A stretch of DNA of 10,015 nucleotides from Actinomycetota bacterium. GTDB taxonomy: Bacteria > Actinomycetota > Thermoleophilia > Solirubrobacterales > Solirubrobacteraceae. A program made the translations under genes and the position numbers. Below the pieces are notes generated by a model, which saw only the letters and a program-made list of their open reading frames with translations, searched no databases and was not told the origin of the DNA. The stretch covers positions 1 to 10,015 of the forward strand of contig SYBY01000075.1 of NCBI GenBank assembly GCA_005788585.1. Reading direction: 5' to 3'. Shown here piece by piece: positions 5,881 to 10,015 of this stretch (the first letter of the stretch is position 1; the number at the start of each line of letters is the position of its first letter).

Positions 5881-7527
5881 ATGTCGCGCCCGCACCTCAT
5901 CGCCGTAGGACTCGCCGCCGCAGTAGCCCTGCTGGCCGCCGCGCCCGCGCAGGCCAGCACGTTCTGTGTGCCGGACTACACCGCGACGTGCCCGAACAAC
6001 GGCACGAACATCAAGCTCGGCAGCCTCGAGACCGCGATGCAGGCCAATCAGAGCGACGGCGTGAAGGACACGATCCACGTCGCGCCCGGCGTCATCGCCG
6101 ACCCCGGGTCGATCGAGACCGACTCGGGCGCAGCCGATCCGCTGGAGATCATCGGCGCGGGTCCCGCCTCGACGGTCGTCACCACGTCGAGCACGGGCAA
6201 CATCTACGTCATGAACATCGAGCCGGGCGCACGGGCGACGACCGTCCGCGACCTGACGATCCGCGTCCCCGCCACAACCCCGGACAGCCTCGGCGGCGCG
6301 ATGCAGGCCAGAGGCGCGACGCTCGACAACGTCGACGTCGACGTGCGCAACGACGGGGGCGACGGCATCTCCTTCGTCGGTGGCGGCGTCTTTCGCAACG
6401 GGCGCATGGCCGGCTCGGCGGGCGGGAAGCTCGGCGACGCCATCCGTGTGAACGGGGCCGCCAACGGCCCGCTGACGGTCGAGGACTCCCGGATCGAGTC
6501 GCCCAGCTGGGGCATCCACACCGACAGCGCCAACGTCCCGGTCACGGTGCGGCGCACCGTCATCACCGATCCGCTCGCGTACGGCGTGCGGGTGACCGCC
6601 GGCGGCTCGGTCGCGATGTCCAACAGCGTCATCACCTCGCAGACCGGGCGGCCGGTCACGGTGCTCGCGACGGCCGGTGGCGGCGCCTCGTTCACAGGCG
6701 ACCACCTCACGATCGTCGGGCTCTCCGGCCAACCGAACCCGGCGGTGGCCGTCGAGGTCGGGACGGGCGTCGCGGGCAACGCGAGTGCGCTCGTCGTCAA
6801 CTCGATCGTCCGGTCGTTCCCCTCGACCTACGACCGTAAGGCCCCGGTGGGCGGGGCGACCGGCAACGCGACGATCGGCTTCCAGCACAGCAACTTCGCG
6901 CCGACCGGCTCGAGCGTGGGCGACGGGTCGGTGACGTCGTCGAACGGCAGCAACAGCGACCCGCAGTTCGTCGGCACCGGCACCGATCCGTACCGGCTCA
7001 AGCCCGGCTCGCCGTCGATCGACCGGGCCAACCCGGCGGCAGGCGGGCTGGCCGTGGACCTCCTCGGCGCGGTCCGCCCGCGCGACGGTGACGGCGATGG
7101 CGTCGCCCGCAGCGACCAGGGCGCGTACGAGTACCAGCCGCCGGCCCCGGCCGACCCGGGCACGATCGCGCCCGGGACCGACCCGGGCGTCGCGCCCCCG
7201 CCCGCGCCGCCCGCCACCGAGCCCCCGGCCGCAGCGCCGGCCGACACGCTCGCGCCCAAGCTCAGCGGACTTCGTCTCGGCAAGGGCGTGACCCGGCGCA
7301 AGGGCGGCACGATCCGCTTCACGCTCAGCGAGGCCGCAAGGGTCGAACTGCGCTTCACGCGCGGCAAGCGGACGGTCACGCTCCGGGTCAACGGCCGGGC
7401 CGGTGCGAACGCGGTCAAGGTCGCCCGGCGCAAACTCGCCGCGGCGCGGTGGACGCTCACCGTGGTGGCGACCGACGCGGCGGGCAATCGCACCTCCAGC
7501 GCGCGCCGCATCACCGTGCGCCGCTGA
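5881..7527 (+). CDS. Exported right-handed beta-helix protein with choice-of-anchor-Q-like motif
   Basis: A 548-residue exported protein. The ATG at 5881 sits six bases after AGGAG and opens a signal peptide cut near AQA25-S26; an in-frame ATG at 5842 would add 13 residues ahead of it and lacks a Shine-Dalgarno. Residues ~45-340 have the short beta-strand pattern of a right-handed parallel beta-helix (repeats such as TVRDLTI, LDNVDVDV, VRRTVITD, MSNSVIT). Residues ~358-417 match the choice-of-anchor-Q region: DPQFVGTGTDPYRLKPGSPSID, then DLLGAVRPRDGDGD and SDQGAYE. D402, D404 and D406 form an EF-hand-like acidic loop that may bind Ca2+. A Pro/Ala linker (419-454) precedes a basic C-terminal beta-domain (456-548) with TDAAGNRT, ending RRITVRR, like that of the Asp-box/Ig protein. 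The fold is shared with pectate lyases, but no lyase active site is recognisable. The neighbouring Lrp/AsnC gene is its probable regulator. Confidence 0.85.
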   Translation: MSRPHLIAVGLAAAVALLAAAPAQASTFCVPDYTATCPNNGTNIKLGSLETAMQANQSDGVKDTIHVAPGVIADPGSIETDSGAADPLEIIGAGPASTVVTTSSTGNIYVMNIEPGARATTVRDLTIRVPATTPDSLGGAMQARGATLDNVDVDVRNDGGDGISFVGGGVFRNGRMAGSAGGKLGDAIRVNGAANGPLTVEDSRIESPSWGIHTDSANVPVTVRRTVITDPLAYGVRVTAGGSVAMSNSVITSQTGRPVTVLATAGGGASFTGDHLTIVGLSGQPNPAVAVEVGTGVAGNASALVVNSIVRSFPSTYDRKAPVGGATGNATIGFQHSNFAPTGSSVGDGSVTSSNGSNSDPQFVGTGTDPYRLKPGSPSIDRANPAAGGLAVDLLGAVRPRDGDGDGVARSDQGAYEYQPPAPADPGTIAPGTDPGVAPPPAPPATEPPAAAPADTLAPKLSGLRLGKGVTRRKGGTIRFTLSEAARVELRFTRGKRTVTLRVNGRAGANAVKVARRKLAAARWTLTVVATDAAGNRTSSARRITVRR

Positions 7528-7528
7528 C

Positions 7529-7571
7529 GTGTGACGGATACGCGCACACCGCGTGCGCGTATCCGTCACAC
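7529..7571 (+). terminator. Perfect 19-bp hairpin after the beta-helix gene
   Basis: Arms 7529-7547 and 7553-7571 are perfectly complementary over 19 bp around a five-base ACCGC loop, beginning one base after the stop codon. No T-tract follows; the next bases are CCCTCGAC. Intrinsic-like terminators lacking U-tracts are reported in high-GC actinobacteria, so termination is the likely role. As a perfect dyad it could also be a repetitive extragenic palindrome or a protein-binding site. Confidence 0.7.
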
Positions 7572-7645
7572 CCCTCGACACCGTGGCGCTCCGGACGGCC
7601 CGAGGACCGACCGCCCGGCGATACCGCCGGGGTGCAGGCCAAACC

Positions 7646-7660
7646 TAGGATCCGCCGGTG
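7646..7660 (+). promoter_or_regulatory. TAGGAT box and AGGA directly before the GTG start
   Basis: TAGGAT (7646-7651) fits a TANNNT -10 element and ends six bases before the GTG at 7658, the layout of a leaderless actinobacterial transcript. The same bases contain AGGA (7647-7650), a Shine-Dalgarno with a seven-base spacer, so the two readings compete. No clear -35 is seen. Either reading supports GTG 7658 as the start. Confidence 0.4.
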
Positions 7661-10015
7661 AGCATCCGCGTCGCCCTCGAGCACCGGACGGTCTACCGCT
7701 ACGACCGTCCCGTGCGCCTCGGTCCGCAGTCGATCCGGCTGCGGCCCGCGCCCCACGCCCGCACCCCGATCCTGGCGTACTCGCTGAAGGTCCAGCCCAG
7801 CGACCACTTCGTCAACTGGCAGCAGGATCCGTTCGGCAACCACATCGCGCGGCTGGTGTTCCCCGAGCCGACCACGGAGTTCGCGGTCACCGTCGACCTG
7901 ATCGCCGACATGACGGTGATCAACCCGTTCGACTTCTTCCTCGAGGAGACCGCGAAGACGTGGCCGTTCGCGTATGAGCCCGCGCTGCGCCACGACCTCG
8001 CGCCGTATCTCGACGTCGGCGACCCGGACCCGGTGCTGTCGGACTGGCTGGCCGGGATCCCCCGCGAGCCGACGGCGACCATCGACGCGCTCATCGAGGT
8101 CAACCGGCGCGTCAACGCCGCGGTCGCGTACTCGGTGCGGATGGAGCCCGGCGTCCTCTCCCCCGCCGAGGTCCTGACCCGCGCCGTGGGCTCGTGCCGG
8201 GACAGCGCGTGGCTGCTGGTGCACACGCTGCGCCACCTGGGGATCGCCGCGCGGTTCGCATCGGGGTACCTCGTGCAGCTCGCCGAGGACCAGCCGCCAC
8301 AGGAAGGCGCTGCCGTCGCCAGCGACTTCACCGACCTGCACGCGTGGGCCGAGGCGTACGTGCCCGGCGCGGGCTGGATCGGCCTGGACGCCACCTCCGG
8401 GCTCCTGACCGGCGAGGGGCACATCCCGCTGTCGTGCACCCCGTCCCCGGCGGCATCGGCGCCGATCGCGGGCGCGGTCGAGCCCGCCGAGGTCACCTTC
8501 GACTTCTCCAACACCGTGACCCGCTCGGAGGAACGGCCGCGCGTCACGCTGCCGTACACCGACGAGCAGTGGGCCGCGATCGACGCCCTCGGGCACGCGG
8601 TCGACGACCGGCTCGCCGCGGGCGCCGTGCGGCTGCCCCTGCGCGGGGAGCCGACGTTCGTCGCCGCCGCCGACATGGAGGCCGACGAGTGGAACACCGC
8701 CGCGCTCGGCCCGACGAAGCACCGTCTGGCGGTCGACCTCGCGCTGCGGCTGGCCGACCGGTTCGCGCCCGGGGCGCTCATCCAGCACGGGCAGGGCAAG
8801 TGGTACCCGGGCGAGCCGCTGCCGCGCTGGGAGGTCCGGGTGCGGTGGCGCACCGACGGCGTGCCGCTGTGGCGAGACCGGTCGCTGCTGGCGCACCCCG
8901 GCGGTGCGGCCGGATCCTCGACGAGTGCCGACGCGCGCGCCCTGACGACCGCGATCACGACTGCCCTCGGCCTGCCGGAGTCCGCCGCCGTCCCCGCCTA
9001 TGAAGACGAGGCCGAGCGCCTGCTGCGCGAAGCGCGCGAGCCGGGCGGCGACCCGCCCGAGCTGGACGACCCCGACCCCGCGGACCCGCGGCTGGCCGAC
9101 CGCGCCGCGCGCGAGGCGTTCGTCGCACAGCTCGACGCCGAGCGTGGCGACCCTGCCGGCTGGGCGCTGCCGCTGCACCGCGGCGTCGGCGACGAGGCGT
9201 GGCGGACCGGCACCTGGAGCCTGCGGCGCGGCGGGCACCTGTTCCTCATCCCCGGGGACTCGCCGGTCGGGCTGCGGTTGCCGCTCGACGCGCTCACGTG
9301 GACCCCGCCGGTCCCCGACCCCGAGCCGTCGCGTTTCGCGGCGGTCGGCGCGCTGGAGCGGGAGCCGGCGATCGCCGCGGTCGAGGAGATCGAACCGCCC
9401 CCGATCACCGCGCTGTGCGTCGAGGTCCGTGACGGCCACGTCCACGTCTTCCTCCCGCCGCTCGACGACCTCGCCCACGCGGCGGAGCTGCTGCGGATCG
9501 TCGAGGACGCCGCCGCGGCGACCGCCACCCCGGTCGTCGTCGAGGGCTATGCCCCACCCAGCGGCGGCGGCCGCGCGCAGAGCTTCAGCGTCACCCCGGA
9601 CCCGGGCGTCATCGAGGTCAACATCCACCCCAGCTCGACCTGGGACGAGCTCGTCGAAAAGGCCACGGTCCTCCACGAGGAGGCGCGCACGATCGGCCTG
9701 GCCAGCGAGAAGTTCGCGCTCGACGGCCTGCACACCGGCACCGGCGGCGGCGCGCACCTGACGTGCGGCGGGACGACGCCGAAGGACAGCCCGTTCCTGC
9801 GCCGCCCCGACCTGCTGCGCAGCCTCATCACGTACTGGCAGCACCACCCGTCGCTGTCCTACCTGTTCAGCGGCCGGTTCATCGGGCCGACGAGTCAGGC
9901 GCCGCGCGTCGACGAGGCGCGCCACGAGAACCTCTACGAGCTGGAGATCGCGTTCAACGAGCTGGCCCGGCTCGCCGAGGAGGCCGACGACGACGCGCCG
10001 GTGCCCGCGTGGACG
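7658..10015 (+). CDS. Transglutaminase-like / DUF2126 (putative amidoligase) protein, 3' part outside window
   Basis: The open frame covers 786 residues with no stop before the window edge; relatives run to about 1,100 residues, so roughly 300 are missing. No signal peptide is seen, so it should be cytoplasmic. Residues 1-~85 are the bacterial transglutaminase-like N-terminal domain (LEHRTVYRYDRPVRLGPQ). The transglutaminase/papain-like core (~140-246) keeps an apparent catalytic triad: C180 in GSCRDSAWL, H228 in DLHAWAEAY and D244 in GLDATSG. DUF2126 hallmarks follow: RGEPTFV (329-335), EWNTAALGP (344-352), GQGKWYPGEPLPRW (378-391), a Gly-rich GTGGGAHLTCGG (694-705), then HHPSLSYLFSGRFIGPTSQ (729-747) and RVDEAR (750-755). 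DUF2126 is classed as a putative amidoligase of the glutamate-cysteine-ligase-like fold. Relatives often lie beside alpha-E and circularly permuted ATP-grasp genes, suggesting synthesis and trimming of an amide-linked peptide. The substrate is unknown. It is separated from the beta-helix gene by a hairpin and is probably its own unit. Confidence 0.92.
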   Translation, partial: MSIRVALEHRTVYRYDRPVRLGPQSIRLRPAPHARTPILAYSLKVQPSDHFVNWQQDPFGNHIARLVFPEPTTEFAVTVDLIADMTVINPFDFFLEETAKTWPFAYEPALRHDLAPYLDVGDPDPVLSDWLAGIPREPTATIDALIEVNRRVNAAVAYSVRMEPGVLSPAEVLTRAVGSCRDSAWLLVHTLRHLGIAARFASGYLVQLAEDQPPQEGAAVASDFTDLHAWAEAYVPGAGWIGLDATSGLLTGEGHIPLSCTPSPAASAPIAGAVEPAEVTFDFSNTVTRSEERPRVTLPYTDEQWAAIDALGHAVDDRLAAGAVRLPLRGEPTFVAAADMEADEWNTAALGPTKHRLAVDLALRLADRFAPGALIQHGQGKWYPGEPLPRWEVRVRWRTDGVPLWRDRSLLAHPGGAAGSSTSADARALTTAITTALGLPESAAVPAYEDEAERLLREAREPGGDPPELDDPDPADPRLADRAAREAFVAQLDAERGDPAGWALPLHRGVGDEAWRTGTWSLRRGGHLFLIPGDSPVGLRLPLDALTWTPPVPDPEPSRFAAVGALEREPAIAAVEEIEPPPITALCVEVRDGHVHVFLPPLDDLAHAAELLRIVEDAAAATATPVVVEGYAPPSGGGRAQSFSVTPDPGVIEVNIHPSSTWDELVEKATVLHEEARTIGLASEKFALDGLHTGTGGGAHLTCGGTTPKDSPFLRRPDLLRSLITYWQHHPSLSYLFSGRFIGPTSQAPRVDEARHENLYELEIAFNELARLAEEADDDAPVPAWT

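Noticed and set aside
5779..7581. 600-residue N-terminal extension of the Lrp/AsnC frame
   Set aside because: It reads antisense through the beta-helix gene, shows no domain, and a GTG with a good GAGG Shine-Dalgarno gives a normal-length regulator.
7511..9925. 804-codon open frame on the minus strand opposite the transglutaminase/DUF2126 gene
   Set aside because: No recognisable domain and low-complexity Arg/Gly/Val composition; the plus strand has clear family motifs over the whole stretch.

Overview
The window is GC-rich DNA (except the first ~190 bases) whose proteins point to an actinobacterium of the class Thermoleophilia, most likely Solirubrobacterales (Solirubrobacter or Conexibacter type). 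The clues are Sec-exported proteins built from RTX calcium-binding repeats, Asp-box repeats, actinobacterial Ig-like modules, FN3 and beta-helix domains, with proline-rich linkers and basic C-terminal beta-domains. This assignment is inferred from protein style, not from a marker gene.

Layout, left to right. Bases 1-109 hold no gene; they are AT-richer, with two related inverted repeats and a phased CTAGC repeat. A minus-strand gene (1120 to 110) encodes an exported FN3 protein whose last ~26 codons look non-native. It diverges across a 148-base regulatory region, containing a 16-base perfect palindrome, from an exported RTX-type calcium-binding protein (1269-2792). A strong bulged hairpin then leads directly into the Shine-Dalgarno of an exported Asp-box/Ig-like protein (2868-5315). 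That gene converges, with a 14-base overlap, on an Lrp/AsnC regulator (5778 to 5302, minus). The regulator diverges from an exported beta-helix protein (5881-7527), which is followed by a 19-bp perfect hairpin without a T-tract. The last gene (7658 to beyond 10015) is a cytoplasmic transglutaminase-like/DUF2126 (putative amidoligase) fusion, cut by the window edge.

Working together: four of the six genes make secreted, probably surface-associated proteins with calcium-binding or adhesive-type folds. Three of them (RTX, Asp-box/Ig, beta-helix) end in a basic beta-domain finishing I-[ST]-x-[KR]-R, which may be a shared wall-association or maturation module. The Lrp/AsnC protein is the only regulator and most likely acts on itself and the divergent beta-helix gene. 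The DUF2126 gene belongs to a different theme: predicted peptide-bond formation and cleavage, usually encoded with alpha-E and circularly permuted ATP-grasp proteins, which would lie to the right of the window. No tRNA, rRNA, CRISPR, transposase or integrase gene was recognised.
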